Assembly (NCBI GenBank): GCA_013399855.1
Contig: VXAY01000723.1
Span: 599,477 to 663,476 of the forward strand
Length of the DNA stretch: 64,000 nt
Source of the DNA: Oxyruncus cristatus
Lineage: Eukaryota; Chordata; Aves; Passeriformes; Cotingidae
Direction: 5' to 3'
The translations under genes and the position numbers were made by a program. A model generated the notes under the pieces. The model had not been told where the DNA came from, did not search any database, and saw only the letters and a list, made by a program, of their open reading frames with translations. Shown piece by piece: positions 38,401 to 53,376 of the stretch (position 1 is its first letter; each line of letters starts with the position of its first letter).

Positions 38401-41400
38401 GTGGCAACAAGGGCCCACCCACTGTGATTATCTCTTGTACCTTACCTGAGGTATGACAGTTATCAGCGTATTTAGGGATAAGACTGTACCAATCAGAGCT
38501 TTCTGTGGTCCACTTAAGAAGTCTGGGTTAAAAAAAGTAAAACTAAAGGAAAAAAACCCTCAAAAAACAATGTTACATCTGGCTGCAGATGTAAAACGGC
38601 ATCCTCACTTCAGAGATGTGTACTCAGTTCTTTGCTCAGAGGTTAAATTTCAATTTTACTGCTTCTGTGGTAGTCTTAACTGTGCAAAACCAACACAGCT
38701 GTGGGAGATGGTGATTATGTTCTGGCTCACTCATCAACAGAGCTGCTGACAAAATTACAGCAGCACAATGTTTATCAGCATTTAGGTGGTGCCTGAACTA
38801 GGAGGAAGCTTGCCCTTCAGATCTCCTGGATAGAGGTCTGGAGAAACACACTGTCCCTTGTAAACTGAGAACTTTTGCTGAAAAGTGAGTAGAGTAACTA
38901 TAAACATTTTCCTAGATGGAAATTGTTTTCCTAGATGGAGTCACTGTTACAAAAACAACTCGGCGCCACTGTTCAAGAAAAGAATAGTGTCTGTCACTGT
39001 CTCTGAAACCCTTGTGATGATCCTTGTCTTGTCTGGACATAATACTGGTACTTGGGCAGCATAATGTTTCAAGCTAGAAAAGCTGTATCTGCACCGAGTG
39101 TTCAAGGTGTAGAACATTACTGGGACTGGATGGAAACAGCAGCACTGTACTGATCTAGCTATCCCTTGTATAGGTATGACAGCAACTTCTGAACTTTAGG
39201 CAAAGAAGCTGTTCATGACTGGTTTAATAACCTGATAAAGCCCCATTTCTTTACCTCTCTGGACAAACATGGCAGCCAGCAAGCAAGGTGCAGTGTTTGA
39301 GCTCAGGTCAGGATTCAGCTAGTTCAAACATTAAAGGATGTCTGAATTTAGTCTGTTTTAAAGACAGAGGAAAGCAATGCTGGGCATTTGGAACTGCTTG
39401 GAAATGCTGAGGAATGTGTGAGGGGTTAACAATAGGCATCATCTGATATAAGCTACTGAAAAAGCTTGCATGAACACACAGATTTTAAGCAGCCTCATCA
39501 GAAACCAACCTCCCCACTCTTTTAAATAGGAGGCTTTTTTCAGTGTCTCTCTTAAGTCCATAGCAAGTTGTGATGAGGAGGTTAAATTACAGACTATTCC
39601 TGGCCTGGCACAGACTGAATGTCAACCTTTTTTTCACTGGACAGGAGCTGGGCAAACCAGCAAACTTGGCTGGAGTGTATGACATCACTGCTGCTGCAAC
39701 ATAAAAAGGGCCAGTTGGTTTCCCCACCCCCTTGGGGTGGTATGTGGCTGAAGTGCTGTGCCATGAGACATTGCAGCGGCATTTTGGCAGCACCCTTGGG
39801 AGTTGCATAGCAGTTTAAAGTCAGTAGCACTGCACTACCCATGAGAATGGGAAGAGAGGGGAAAGGGAGGAAAGAGGTTTTTTTTTTAATCTTTGTGAGC
39901 TGATTTTATTAATGTGGTGCTCTCTATATAGTATCCATCCACACCTCCAGCCCAAAACTTAGAGCCCTATGGTGACTGCTGGCTGAGGTTTATTCAGCTG
40001 TGTGCTTTACTTCCACACATGCTGCTGCTTTGGGTTTCCAGGGGCTCGTCATGACAAAGAATAGTTAGTGCTTCGTACCACAGGAAATAAGAGAATCCCT
40101 AATGAATTGGTGACTTTTTTCCATAGGTGCACATTTGTTCCTGGCATACACAGGAGTTCATAATCAGATGAGAGAGCTGGATGAAACAGGCCTGGTCAGC
40201 AGGCCGAGACAACATTCCCAGTCGATGGCAGCTCCTCCCTGGCCTGAGTGGGGCTGGCTCAGTGAGCTCTCTTGGATATTGCCAGAAAGTGCTTCGTAGC
40301 TGCAGTGATCAGCACATGAATGACTATGAAGTATGCTGCTGCTGGTCAATGATCACAGCCCTGATGTCTTCATTGTGCAGACAAAAAGGAAAACAGAAAA
40401 AAAGGTGTCAGGGAGTTAAAGGTCACCCTGTGAGTCTCTGCCAGAGACAAGGAGCCAGACGGATGTCCAGGAGAACTAATGAAAAATCCTCGTGGTCTGG
40501 TGTAGAATACTTGAACATCCCTTGTGCGGGGCTGCTTGGACTGCCAGGGTGTGTGGGCTGGTCATACTGGGCTGCATTGGAGACAAGTGCTCTCTCTGAT
40601 CTGCCCTGATGCCTGGGCTGCTCCAGGCACACCATCTCTCTGAGCAGCTCTCGGGGCATATGGACCCGAGGGAGGATCACAATATCCTCACCAAGGAGGG
40701 GAGCTGCCTGCCAAGAGTCGGTGGTGCTCAAGATGCATTTTCCTAAACTATCAAGAAAGGCAACTTCTGGATTGACGTGGCCATAAAATTAAAGCTATTA
40801 GCTCAAGCCTCCGTTTCCCTCATCCAACAAGATCACTTTCACCTGCGCTTTGCAGTCATAAGGGGAAACCAAAGTGAATTCTCCTGCTATTGACCTCAGC
40901 TATTCCAGCATCAGATCTTTGATCATTGCACTGGAAAGCAAGGCCAAGGAACCATATGTCTTAACCAAACCAGCAGAGCAGACTGGGTCCATTCCCCCTG
41001 AGGATTTGGCCTGGCAATTGTGTCTCGAACAGCTTGTTCTGGGCCAGAGAAGAGGAGAGACTGTTCTTGACTTTGGTCCAGCTTCTGTTCTCAGTTACAC
41101 TGGTATAAATCTAGAGTCATTTTACTGACGTCAGCAGAATAACAGAACAGAATTGGTGACTCTGAATACATCTACTTCCTACGCCAACACTGGTGCACTG
41201 TCCAGAAGCTACATATGCAACTGTAACCACAGGACAGTGAAATTCAACAGCTGTGAAGAGCCAAACCTCACCCCCATGAGGTATTCAGACCGACATGCAA
41301 AGGAAAGGGCTTTGGAACCAATACCACATTGCTGGGCCACCAAATCGTGTCCTCTAGATAATTCTGATCTTCTAATCTATATAGCTCAACGCTGACAATA

Positions 41401-41600
41401 GCAGTGCATTTGAGATAAAGTAATTTTGCTCTTTTCTGCAATATTTACTGGAATACCTAGACCTAAGAGTGGTGTGGTCCCAGACATGCCATAGTCCCAG
41501 ACTGGACCAACAGAGCTGGCCTCCAATCTGTATTGCCATCCTGTGGACAATATCATCCTTTAGAAATGTGTTTGTGTATATGTTAGGGGATGTTGTTCTC
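35476..41600. other. CEFIP 5' flank / probable 5' intron, no coding gene recognised
   Basis: The start-proximal 64 bases may be 5' UTR after an acceptor ending at 35540 on the minus strand. Human C10orf71 has untranslated exons well upstream of its coding exon, so this region is likely intronic or regulatory. A perfect CArG box lies at 37666-37675 and a purine-only tract at about 39842-39877. Open frames of up to about 140 codons lack any protein signature. Confidence 0.6.
37666..37675. promoter_or_regulatory. CEFIP: CArG box (SRF-type site) upstream of CEFIP
   Basis: CCATTTTAGG matches CC(A/T)6GG exactly, about 2.2 kb upstream of the CEFIP start codon. SRF drives many cardiac and skeletal muscle genes, which fits CEFIP expression. 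One or two matches are expected by chance in about 28 kb, so this is a lead only. Confidence 0.3.
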
Positions 41601-41647
41601 ATCTAGATAGCTTCTGAAATTTCACATGGAATAAAGATTCTGAAGAG

Positions 41648-41678
41648 AAATGAAATTATAAATTTCAAAATTTCATTT
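41648..41678. repeat. AT-rich inverted repeat (10-bp arms)
   Basis: aaatgaaatt and aatttcattt flank an 11-base spacer that itself contains a partial repeat of the arm (aatttc). The surrounding 300 bases are very AT-rich. It may be chance in low-complexity DNA. Confidence 0.6.
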
Positions 41679-44600
41679 AAAATTAAAAAAATCTTTTCAT
41701 TTTAGATTATTTCATCATTTTTACACTATAGGCCATGAAAAATAACATGTAATATATACTGTAAGAGTTAAAATATTATGTTATTACTGTCCTTAAATCA
41801 GAGAGGGTGTATGCTATTTAACATTAACTGAAACTTTTCATTTTATTTTCTGTCAAACAATACTCTGATGACAATGCAACAGAGAGTGTGATTTTGTTTT
41901 GAAACTTCCCTAAGTAAATATTTCAAATTATAAACACCATAAATTTCCAATTCTCTTTCTAGGGGAAATGTCATTAAAATGAATTCGATTGTGATTTTAT
42001 TTGTTTAATCAAACCACTTTTTTTTTCTGAAGAAAAGAGCTGAAGTCTTTTTCTTCCAGTGAACTCTATTGAAGCTGCAGTATCTGCTGTCATGGGAGTT
42101 GGAACCAGGGACTCATCAATTCAAGGAAGGTCAGTGCAACCTGGTGGAAGTATGAACGCAAGGAGGGAGTGTACCTAGCTAATGACCATGTGCTATGTGT
42201 CCTGCTCTGTGTCCTTTCCCCAAAGGATGTGGATCTCTTCCAGCCCCAGCTGAAACGCTTACCTCTTCAGCTCAGACCACAAAGCTTCAAGCACTGGGAG
42301 ATGAAGACCTCACGTGAAGAAAAATGGGAGGAACAGAGATTGCTTGCGACAGCTATGGAGAATCATGGCAAGCGTCTCTACCTTTCCCTTTCTGGTTCAA
42401 TGGCAAAGACCCAACAGTTATTTCCAGCCGGTCTCCGGACTGCCTTTCCCAATGTCCTCCAAATGCCCCATCCTGCCAACAGGCCTGTTAAGTCTGGAAG
42501 AAGGAGATGTCTCTCAGAAAGAGTTGTATCTGGACTGAGGCTTTCTTGCAACTCCTGTTCACCCCTTCCATCACATGAGCCCTACTGACTGCCTTTGAAG
42601 AGCCAGTAACATGCAGACGTGACAGGGGAAGCCAAAGGCACATGACCAACACAGGCAAAGGGCAGGTGCAGCACTTGACAAACAGCATAAGTCTATGAGA
42701 AACACAAGGCAAAGGGACAGTGCTCCTCCCATGACCCAAAGTCAGCACAGACAAGTGACATTTAAGCAACTGAACCCAAACAGTGCACTTCTTGGCATTA
42801 AACGTCTGCCTGGAAAAGGCCACTGTCTGTAACTAGGTCAGTCATTATACACCAAGATATTTATACAGCTCCCCAGCAATATGCTACATGAACACCTCGT
42901 GGCTATTTATCCTTACAAACTCTCCTTTGCAAGAAGGATTTCTGTCTCACTTACAGATCAGCAGCTAAGGCCTAGCTTCAACTGACTGATTTGCCCAAAA
43001 CCAAACAGGGCATCTGTGGCAGGGCAGGGAACCAAAACTGTGTTTTCTGAATCACACAAGAAGAGCTTAACTTTTGTCAGTTAAGGCAAAGATATTCCTT
43101 CCCACTGCCCTTTATAAGTGATGGTACTTTAGCCTCTGCTAAAAATCGCCACCTTCAACCGAGTATAGTGCTGTAGCTTGACATTATATTGTACAGTGAA
43201 ATCCATCCAGATTTGCAGGTGACTGACTGCAAAGATATCTGCTTCGCCTCAGGTGCTTGATACCTATATCTCGCTGAGATCATTAAAACTCAAACTTTCC
43301 TCGCTAGTTCATAGTGACAACTGACATTGCAACGGTACAGCCCCCTCACTGAACACTGGCAGGATTTTGGCTGATGAGACAGGTATTCATCTCCTTCCAC
43401 TCAGTCTCAAGACAGGCTTAGATGATGAAAGCTTCTGAGTTTTCACTTCCTGAATGGGAGAGAGATTTTCCCACAGGAGAGGGAAAGTTGTAGAGTACCA
43501 CAGGATTGCAATAGGTCGAGGTGGGACATGACAAAGGGGGAAGGGAAATAAAATACATGGACAAGAAAAGAAATGTAATGGTCTGGGTGCCTTGTAATCA
43601 GGAGCACGCCCCGACATGGGAAAATTGTAATGACACCAGCAAGTATGTTAGACACAAGAGGGAAGCAGGTGCATTCTCCTCTACGACCTACCCAAGGAAA
43701 TTTGCAGTTCGCAACCAGCCATGCCTCACTTTTCTTTCCAGGCTTGGGAATCTGAAACCATCCTCCCTTTACACTGCCCTCTCCTCATCAGCCCCAACAC
43801 ACTGATATCATCTGCACTGTCAAGTTTACACTTAAGCTTACATTTAAGCTTCTTGACAAGGAGAGTCTGACCCAAACCCACTCACACAGGATATAGTCTC
43901 AGGAAATAACAGGCTTGCAGAAAACAAGTTTTATTCTTTTACTGGTAGTCTCGCTCCTTTATAGCTTCTGGATACTTTCAAGGTTTGGACAAAGATTTTG
44001 TAGATCTGTTTTCTATAAAGAAAAAAAATTCAACCCACTTGTACATGCTAGGTTCAAAATTGTTCCACGTTCTAAGTAGTCTTCCCACCCACTGAATTCC
44101 ACAGGATTTTGGGACAGGCGATATCCTGAAATACCTGTCTTATGTTACCAAAGGCAAATAGGTATGTGTACCAGAAGTAAGGGAGAAGGTGGAGGCTTTG
44201 GTTTTCAAAATTTTCTGGCTCAGGCTGCAGGAAGAGAGCTATTTCTTGCTTACATCTTGCTATAGCTTTTAAATGCAGTCCAGAGAACTCTGCTCTTGGG
44301 AGTGTGGCGGGGAGGGTAATACACACATACATGCGAGAGCATATGACTCAAACACATAACCATCCTTTCACATAACATTTCTCCTCTGATGACAAAGTGC
44401 TTCCCATTTGTGATTATAGCAGAGCCAGTACAGTTCAAGGACAAAAGCTGTGGCTTGCCTTTTGCCTGCTATATGGAAGATGGCCATGGAACACCTATGG
44501 GAGGACTCTGAGAGGGACAGCAGGGGAGAGCCCACTCACCCTTGCCCCCCGCTATCTCTGGAGGCCATACTACTTTCCTCTTCTTGTGGAGCAAAGCCAG

Positions 44601-47600
44601 GAGAAAAATCGCACCCTGGGCAAGATGGAAGCTCCTTCCAGTTCCCTCTTCACTGTGCACAGGAGTTGTTTTGGTTTTCTGCCCTGGGTAATGCAGTAAT
44701 TTCTTCCTATTCAGAGACTGATTAATTGTTATGATTAAATGGTATGTCCTCAAGGCAATTCCTCATTCTTTCATTGTTAATGCACATGCTATGGTGTTTC
44801 TTGCAATGATTCTGTAAGGGATATATGCAAAAGACTGAAAGAAAAACATCAAGAGTTTTAATCAGAATCCGCACTTGTTCCCGAAGAGATACACTGATGA
44901 CTTTGGCTGAGTCATTCCCTCAGCAACTTCAATGATGCTGTCAGCACAGTTCTTTTCCAGACCACCCAGACCCTCTGAAGAAGTCTGCAGGCAGACAATA
45001 GCATCACCATCAGGCCAGTGCTGTCATCAACTACTTCTTCCCCAGCCCTTCTCCTCAATTCTCCCATATAATCAAAGTGGAAATTCTAGCTACTTGTCTA
45101 TGGCTTCATTCAATTCACAAGCATGGGAAAAGAATAATTTCTCAGTTTTGGAGAAAAAGACTAAGTCCTAATGTCACCACTTAAAAGCAGATCAGTCAAA
45201 ACAAACAATTTCAGGGAACAACAAAAATATGGTAAGTAATGCTGTCCCACTGCCTCAGCACAAACCCTGGATGCAGCTGGCAGGGGTCAGTTCCCTCTGA
45301 ATATGCTTTTTCTTCTGCACCAACATCCAATTTCTGCAAAATGGTGCCTTGTGCTTTGAAACATGCAAAGGATGGGGAGAGGGACACATGTGAACTAAGA
45401 ATCAACAGAACAAAAGCCATCCAAAGCATGCAAAATTGTACATGGGTCTATAGTGAAACTGACAGGCAGGTCAAGCTGGCCTTAAGGTATGAGAGCTTAT
45501 GTCTGATCCAAGTAAAGATGATACAGGCACATCTGAGATTATGGATCTGCAGAAGCTGCAAACTGCCAGACACACTGTTTGCTGACTTTGCATGTAGACA
45601 AATGTTTACCACATACATGTCTTTTAGAGATTTTTCAAAAAATTGCAGAGATTTTCATATCTGTCTTTTCCAAGTGGAAAGTATGAATTAGGTGGCCTTT
45701 GTGTACCTGACTGTCACAGCCCTATGACAGCCCCCAAAACAGCCTTTGACATAGTGTATAAGTAACAGGGAAAGCATCCTTGAAATTAATGGGATGCAGC
45801 TATGTGAGAGGCTGAAAATAAAGATGCATCCCTATTTGACCTGCTTGGCTCATAAAAAGATTGGTCTGACTGTTACCAGGTGATTTAGATTAATCATTAC
45901 TAGCTACTGCCTTCTTGTATATCATTATTTGCAAGCAGGAGATGGATGATAAAGAAACCCAGGACTTTAATTAATTATCTGCTTTCTATTCCTGTCCAAA
46001 GAGGATCATTTGGCAGGGAACCCAAGGGAGACAAAACTTTACTTCTGGGTAAGTGTTGTCCTCTTACGGCTTCGATGCTCCTCAGTTTCTCTGAGGCTGG
46101 TAAAGGACAGGGGTCTTGGTGGCAGTCTCTCCCACCACGCACACTTGAGAGCCACAAAAACCTGGCAAGCACCAAGACAGTCACAAAACAGCAAGCTTGA
46201 CATGCACACACAAATATACATACATACATACAAACATATATATACACAAACACAACTTTAGGAATATATGTGTAAGTAATCACTGATCCTCCAAAACATA
46301 TGCAGGCTTGATTGAAGAGGATCAACCTTTTCTCAAGGGTATAGTTTCCCTATCAGTGCACACATGCAGCTCCCACTTTGGTCCTTTTCCCCACACACCT
46401 ATCAGCTGGCTTGCAGACACATGATCCCAAAATGTGACACTACCTCAAGCAATGCACACTACCTCTAAAAGCAATGAACTCACCCACTCGCTTATAGTAG
46501 ACAAAGCTCTGTGTGACCTGGCATTCCAGCTGCAGGCAAGTCAGCACAGTGAAGCCTGCAGCTAAAAACCATTTACAGATTTTGCCTCTGCCAGCAACTT
46601 TTCCTGTCTGTAAACTCAGCTGGACTAAAGAAAGGAAAGACTGACACAGATGAGTGGTATTTTCTCCCAACATGGTTCACAGGGTTAGTTGGCTTTTTCC
46701 CTAGTCTTGGAGGGATATACATTTTCGTGGACATTTTGCACAGCTCTAGTACTGCAAGTACAGGCAAGACAAGCATTTTAGAGAAGCAGGTAGGAATAAG
46801 GGGCTACAGAGAGAAATTTCTGTGTGCTTTTGGTTTGCGGTGCTGGGGTGCAATTACACCTGTATGCCTCTGCCCAACTGTGGTTTTGAGTTCTTTAGAG
46901 AGGCCCTGTTACAACTATTTTGGTAACTAAGTTGATAATATGTATATAAATACCTTTCTAGTGACAAGCGTGGAAGGATGGAGAAATGTAGTTGGTTTGG
47001 GGCTCCAATGTACTGGGAATCTTTTACTTGTTAGTATTTGTCACAGACCTCATCCTTCAATCATTTAACTGAGGGCGTTTGCTTTTCACACAGCTCCTTG
47101 AAGAAGTGAAGGTAGAGAGCCATAGCCTTTGATCCTGTCCAGAAAGCTTATTTGTTCGTATCTCTTCTCACTTTTCCTTCTCCCCAGCCTCTCTCCCAGC
47201 AATATCAGAGGATTAGTGAGGAGCCCTACAGCTGGTACTGTACGAAATCAGTGTGAACCAATCGCTTTGGTCTTTTGCTGCAAAACTTTTCCTTACTGAG
47301 ATTTAATCACATTGCCTGTCCACAGGCCATTTAAAAAAGCATAACCACTTTGGCTTCTCAAGCTCAATTTTAATTATTTCTGTACTTATTTTGCTTCTCA
47401 GTTCTGCAGCTAGGCTAATAAAATGCAGTTCCCTGGGACAGCAGATTAAGTTCTGCAACAACTGGAGGCAGAAAAGCTTATGCCATTTAAGAAATTTTCC
47501 AGCGATTAAAATTGGATACAAGTCATAGTCACAGTCATTTATAGTGGCCTCTTGGCACTGACTAAGTATTTGAACTATTTTACTTTTTCAGATTCTGTAG

Positions 47601-50600
47601 TATACTAACTTCTTTCTATAAAATATTTAAATTATTTTATTCCTATTTGTTCCAAAAAAAGAAGAAAAAATGCCTTCAGACCCCTATACAAATCACAAAA
47701 GCCTTTAAAAGTAGCTCATCTGCAGGCAGAAATCATCTGGAAAATACAATCAATGTATTTGCCTAAAGTTACTTACATCACAATGCACCAGACCATTAAA
47801 TGGAGCTTCATAGCAATTTAGTGGTCTTTGAAGAAGATCATAAGTTTTTTTAAGTCCCTTTATAAAATAATTATATGTCATAAATAATAATCACTGCATA
47901 CAAATCTCTGTGTACGTCACTTTCCACACACAGACTTTCAGAGACAATTCTGCATTTCTCAGAGCAGAAAAAAAGCTAGACAAAATGAAAGGACTTTCCA
48001 ACTCTAATCACTGAAGAAAATATTTAAATGCTGTTTGGTTTCTCTTACCTGATCAATCATCTGATCGTTGAGTGCACACACATTCACATTCTCAGAAACC
48101 ACCATTCCTCACAATTTCCTTGTTTTAAAAACATCCATATGCTTCCCTCTTACCTTCTGTGCTCCAGCTTCCTGATAGGGACAGTGCAGGGCTGCACTTT
48201 CTTCCCTTAAGTCAAAGCCCCAGCAAGTTTTACAGCAGTCTCCTTACTATAAGCACTTCCCATTATTTATGTGTGTCAGGCTCTTCTTCTGAACATGGTT
48301 ATCTTAATAAAAATGACTGAAAAATAAATAAAACAACAAAAGTGGAGGAGCTAACCCTTGAGCCCTCGCAGACCTGCCCAGCCAGGTGAAATGAGCAAGG
48401 AATCCGAAGTTAGTAAAATGTATTTAAATAGTTATCAGGCAAGGGGAAACCAAACGGAGATCATGGTGGGGAAGAGGCAAACATACGTATTGGAATAACC
48501 ATGCGGTGTCAAGTATCAGACAGATGAAACAAACAGTCATCAGCTATTTTTACATTCACATTCGCCACTGGTAATGCTTCAGAGATAACTAATACAGAAA
48601 AGCAGTGTTGTGCAACTGGCTCACTACTGCCAATGAATCAAACCTCAGAGCACTGCATTTTTGTGTCTACAGGTGGGAGTCAAAGTGTTTATTAAGGTCA
48701 CCACTAAAAATACTGTGTAAGTATGCACCCGAGTAACACATTACTGTCCTATGGGTGCTTTTTCATAAATAGCTCATTTCATCATCAAGGCTGGACAAAA
48801 GTAGCCAGTGTTCTTGGAGTAAGGACCCCATTCCACAGTCCTTCCAAAGCAAACAAGATCAGCCATCCTCCCGGGAGGCACGTGCTGGCATTGGGTTTCA
48901 TTTGGCACACTGCAATAGGATGTTGAATAACAGGGTAAATATGCCGTGAAGTCAACAAGCTAAGTTTTTGTACTGCAGATCTAAACAGTGGATTGCACCC
49001 TGGGCCACAATGGTGCATACAGCTCCTTACTGAAGTCATGGGACTCTATTGAGGCTCAGCATCACATTGGACTTGAACCACAGCCTGCAGCAAAATAAGA
49101 AGCAGGATCTCCTGTGATTACAGCCCAACTCCTGCTTCCATGACAGAGCAGGACTCCACATGAGCCCAGTGTCATTTGCATTTTAAAAAGAGCTGCTAAT
49201 TACACTGCTACAGCATGAACAAGGCAACAACCACATAGTGTCTGCTGCCTAAGAATCTCCAAGCACCAGGACGCTTGTGATGATATAATTGTCCCTGAGA
49301 TCCAAGAGCAGCCCAGGCTTAGCCCTCCTTGGAGGGACAGTGACCTGCCTTCTCCAAAGCAATCTTCAGTTTTGAATTCCCCACCTGAGAGAAGTGTATT
49401 GTTCACCTTAGCTACCACCAGGAAAATTTTACAAGACCATTCTCCTAAACTCCTGGTCTGGGCTTTTGGTGCTCAAGTGTTTCTTCTAACACATTCCAAG
49501 CTGAATGCTGGTCTTGCCAAACATCAGGGCACTTCTGCTAAATTCTGGCCTGGAACTACACAGTTTCAATGGCTTCCCATGTCCTCCACCTGTAAGAGCA
49601 CTTATGCACAAAGGTCTGGTGTATCATGAGTCATGGCACCCATGAACTCAGACATTGGAGAGAACAGGTACACACTGAAAAAAAATAAGTTTGTGATTAA
49701 AACAGACAGTGGAAAAGTAGTTTTCAGGCACCCACTGCCACTAATGTAGGCAAAACTGTCTGTATATGTGCCTGTCTCTCCCACACATTTCTAAAGAGGA
49801 GTGGAATGTATTTCTGGAATACTTGGGCTAAAAATAAACCCATCCCTGCTGTCTATGAAGTGAGGCAGGTATAGCCCTGCTTTCCATAAGCCCATGAACT
49901 TGTGAACTGCTTAGAGGCTGAATCACAACTAGAAAGACCCCTATGGAAATTGTAACTGCTGTTGCAGGAAGGGTGGCTGATTGTTTGGAAAATCCAAAAC
50001 ACGCCTCTCACATGAAAGTAGCTGGGGTTAACAACATTCATTATGATGAATGTGCTTCACAGACTCCAGCTTTGAAAGGACTCAAATCTTGGGATAGGCT
50101 TACTCAAATATGGTGATAATAAAGATATATACTTGCAAATTCAGTGCTCAAATGAGACTCTGGGATCAGATGGCCTGTCATTAAAATAAAACCACTTCTG
50201 GGGAAAACTACTGAATAACACACAGCAAACACAACCCAGTGGAACTCAGATGTTGTTATGCTGCTCCCAGGAAATTTACAAAGCAAAAATTCCTGCTGCT
50301 TCCGTTCAGTGAGTGTAGAGCAGTAACAGATCACCCTTAACTTTTGTAGACAGCAATTTAGACTGAAATTTTAAATCTACATGAAAACAGTGTGCAATTT
50401 CCACAAACACATCAATCGAAAATATAGGTATGTATGTATAATGAACTCCATCTTTCACATACACACACACACTTGAAACTTCGTACACTTGGCAATGCTG
50501 AGAATACAGACATGAGAGCCTTGTGCAAGAACAGTAGATTTCAGCTTTTTCTGACTTGTATCCCGTCCCTGAACACTTTATCCAGGGAAATAAATGGAGT

Positions 50601-53320
50601 TCTGCCCCACCGAAAGAGACAGTTTTTTTCCTTTGTTACCTTAGCTGCAAATCCCAGAGTAGCAGTATGCAGACCCCAAGGGGTCAATGCACGAATCTCA
50701 TGTGAAAAGTCGCTGGTACATGGAAAGCAAAAAGTGGAACTGATTATAAAGAGAAATGAAAACGTCACCGTGAACTAGGAAAATGCAAACATCAAACTGT
50801 TTTGGTTGTAGAAAGTAAATGGTTTACAATTCTCCTGGCATTAACAAGCAAGGGGTCTATTTAGAAACCCATGAGAGCAGTAGGACTATACTGAGTTTTC
50901 AGTTATTTGCTTACAGCACCTTTTGTCCAGCTGAGCAATGCAGGTTCAATTCTTTCCTGGCAGCTACAGATTGAATTATTTGTTGATTATTATCACAGTG
51001 AGTGGAATAACTTGATCTCTGGGCACTGGACAGATGAGTGTAGAACACTGGCTGGACAGAGCAGCCTCAGGGTCTTATCAGCCAAACAAAGGCAGTGATG
51101 CAAGGAAGTATTGCTTATAGGTATTTTCTCTCACAAAGGGGAACAAGATCAAGGCTCCATTTTCTGCTCAGCACCTCCTGTTAGCTAACACAGGCTGTTT
51201 TGCACCTGGTATCAGAGGAAATGACAGGTAGATCTCTGCCATATTCCTCCTCTCTCTCTGTGTCCTCTTTTGGGCCTGGTCCCTTACATATCCTGGTTTG
51301 AACCAACTTCTCTCCTGAAAAACCCAGCTGAGAAAATGCAGGTGAAGACAGAAAGGTTCCCAGTACCTGGGAACCATTAGCAGTCCTACGGCCTTTTCCC
51401 TTGGGGCAATTTCTCCACCTTACTGGAAGGGCTGCTTATCCACCCCTCATGCAGAATTTGTGCAACTAGACCAGGGCAGGACTCATCCACAGCCTCTGTC
51501 TAGGGCTACTCCTTAGGGTTCAAACTTTGTCAGTAGCTGGCACTTGTCATTCTGAGCTCCAGGGACTCCTAGAGCTCTGACAAAGAGAGAAATTTTTTAA
51601 GCCCTTAGAGTTTTTTCTATTTGTCCTTACTGATGCTTTGAATGAAGCTGGGCAAAGTAAAAAGTCTCTGTAAAAGCAAGCTCTGGAATAGTTCAGAATG
51701 GTTCAAGAAAAAGAAATATTTCCTTAATTTCATCTTCCATAATAATTTTATAACATGGTGTTTAATATAATACAATATCAAAATTATTTTCATCCTGCCC
51801 TCAGAAAGAGCAAAAGATATTATTTCCTAAAAGGAATTGCTATGTTTCTTCTCTGAAATCAGATTTCTGATGAAACCAACCAACTTTGCTACATTTAAGC
51901 TTTGCATTTATGATCACTGGCAGACATTGGTTCCACCAACTTTTTGTCCATTTGTGAATAAGACCTTAAAATCAATTTTAAAAGAATTTCTAATCTCCTG
52001 ATCTCCTCTCCCTGCTGCTGTGCCATCAATAGCACCCAGACTCAGCTGACTCAGAAATGACTTGTCTGGATTCCAGCTCTGAACTCTCATCCTAAAACTC
52101 TGGGAGGTGCCTGGCTGTTGCACCAGAACAGAATGTAGACTAGAAGGACTCTAAAAACACAGCCTCAGTGACAGTTTTGGCAAGGACGTCACAAACTCAT
52201 CCTACTTATTTTCCCCATAAACAACTGACTCTTCAGTCAGGAGCAGTCACGCTTTTGCCAGTAACACAGCTATCCCACATACTGTGGGATACACACTGTG
52301 ATCACACCTGCAGAACCCCAAAAACATGCTTTTGTATTACTGCTTCACTATTAAACACTCTGCAAAGAGTGGAAAATAGATGAGGCAAAAAAGAAATTTA
52401 TTATGGGGAATGCTAAACACCAGAAGAGGACTAAATTATTCTAATCCTGCAAAGCAATTTTTCAAAGTCATTGAAAAATGACCTGGGGCCATTTTTCAAA
52501 GGGATTGCACTATCTAAGATAGCCAAAAACCTGTTAGGTACCTCTGCCACCTGGGAGCTGATTTACCTTGGAAATCTTTCCCTTCTCATTAGGAATTGTC
52601 AGCAGAAACTGACAGTTCTTTGCCATTTGCAGAAAAGGTTCAGCCTGTCCCAGGACATTATATGAACCACTCTTTCAACTAAAGGTTAGGAAATGAGGCC
52701 ACTTGTGACATATCAGATGAAGCAAAAATACCTGTAAATAGTCTGAGTGATCTAAAAATTAGTTCCCATTATTATGTTGAAGCCAGCAGCATTTAGAGAG
52801 ATTAGGACAAATGCATTGGGTAATTTATACACATAGCTGTAATCCATCTAATTTAAGGAGAAGTTGGAAGAATGTAGAGTTACTGGCCTAGCATAAATAT
52901 TTCCCACTTGAGAATCACTAACCAAAAACTGGAGACCACAAGCTAATTAAAATAGCTGGACAACCACGATGGGAAGCATAAGGTGCTATTTTTAGGGGGA
53001 TCGTATGAGAGCCCAGGCAGCCAGAAGTCTAGTCAATCCAGAGGTGTCACATGGCTGTTCTCAGAGTCCTTTGCACTCTATCACCTCACTACAGACAAGG
53101 TGAACCAGACAGTATGATTTTTGTTCCTGCCCCCCCCACATCCCCATCCAGATTTCATGCACTATTTTACATTACACACAACACACTGGATGATTTTCCA
53201 TGGAAGTTTCCACACAACCACTGTCCCTATGGTATGCCAGGTTCCCTCACAACTGAGAGATGGGGTTTGAGCAGTCTGTGCGGGACTGACTCCCCCCAGA
53301 TGCTGGAAAACGCCGGTGTT

Positions 53321-53376
53321 TTACAAGAGGAAGCTGTGGTATGCTGCATTACAAGAGGAAGTTGTGTTATGCTGCA
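53321..53376. repeat. 28-bp tandem duplication
   Basis: Two adjacent 28-base units (53321-53348 and 53349-53376), each starting ttacaagaggaag and ending atgctgca, differ at two positions. It looks like a recent local duplication. An open frame at 53051-53443 spans it but has no other protein-like property. Confidence 0.9.
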
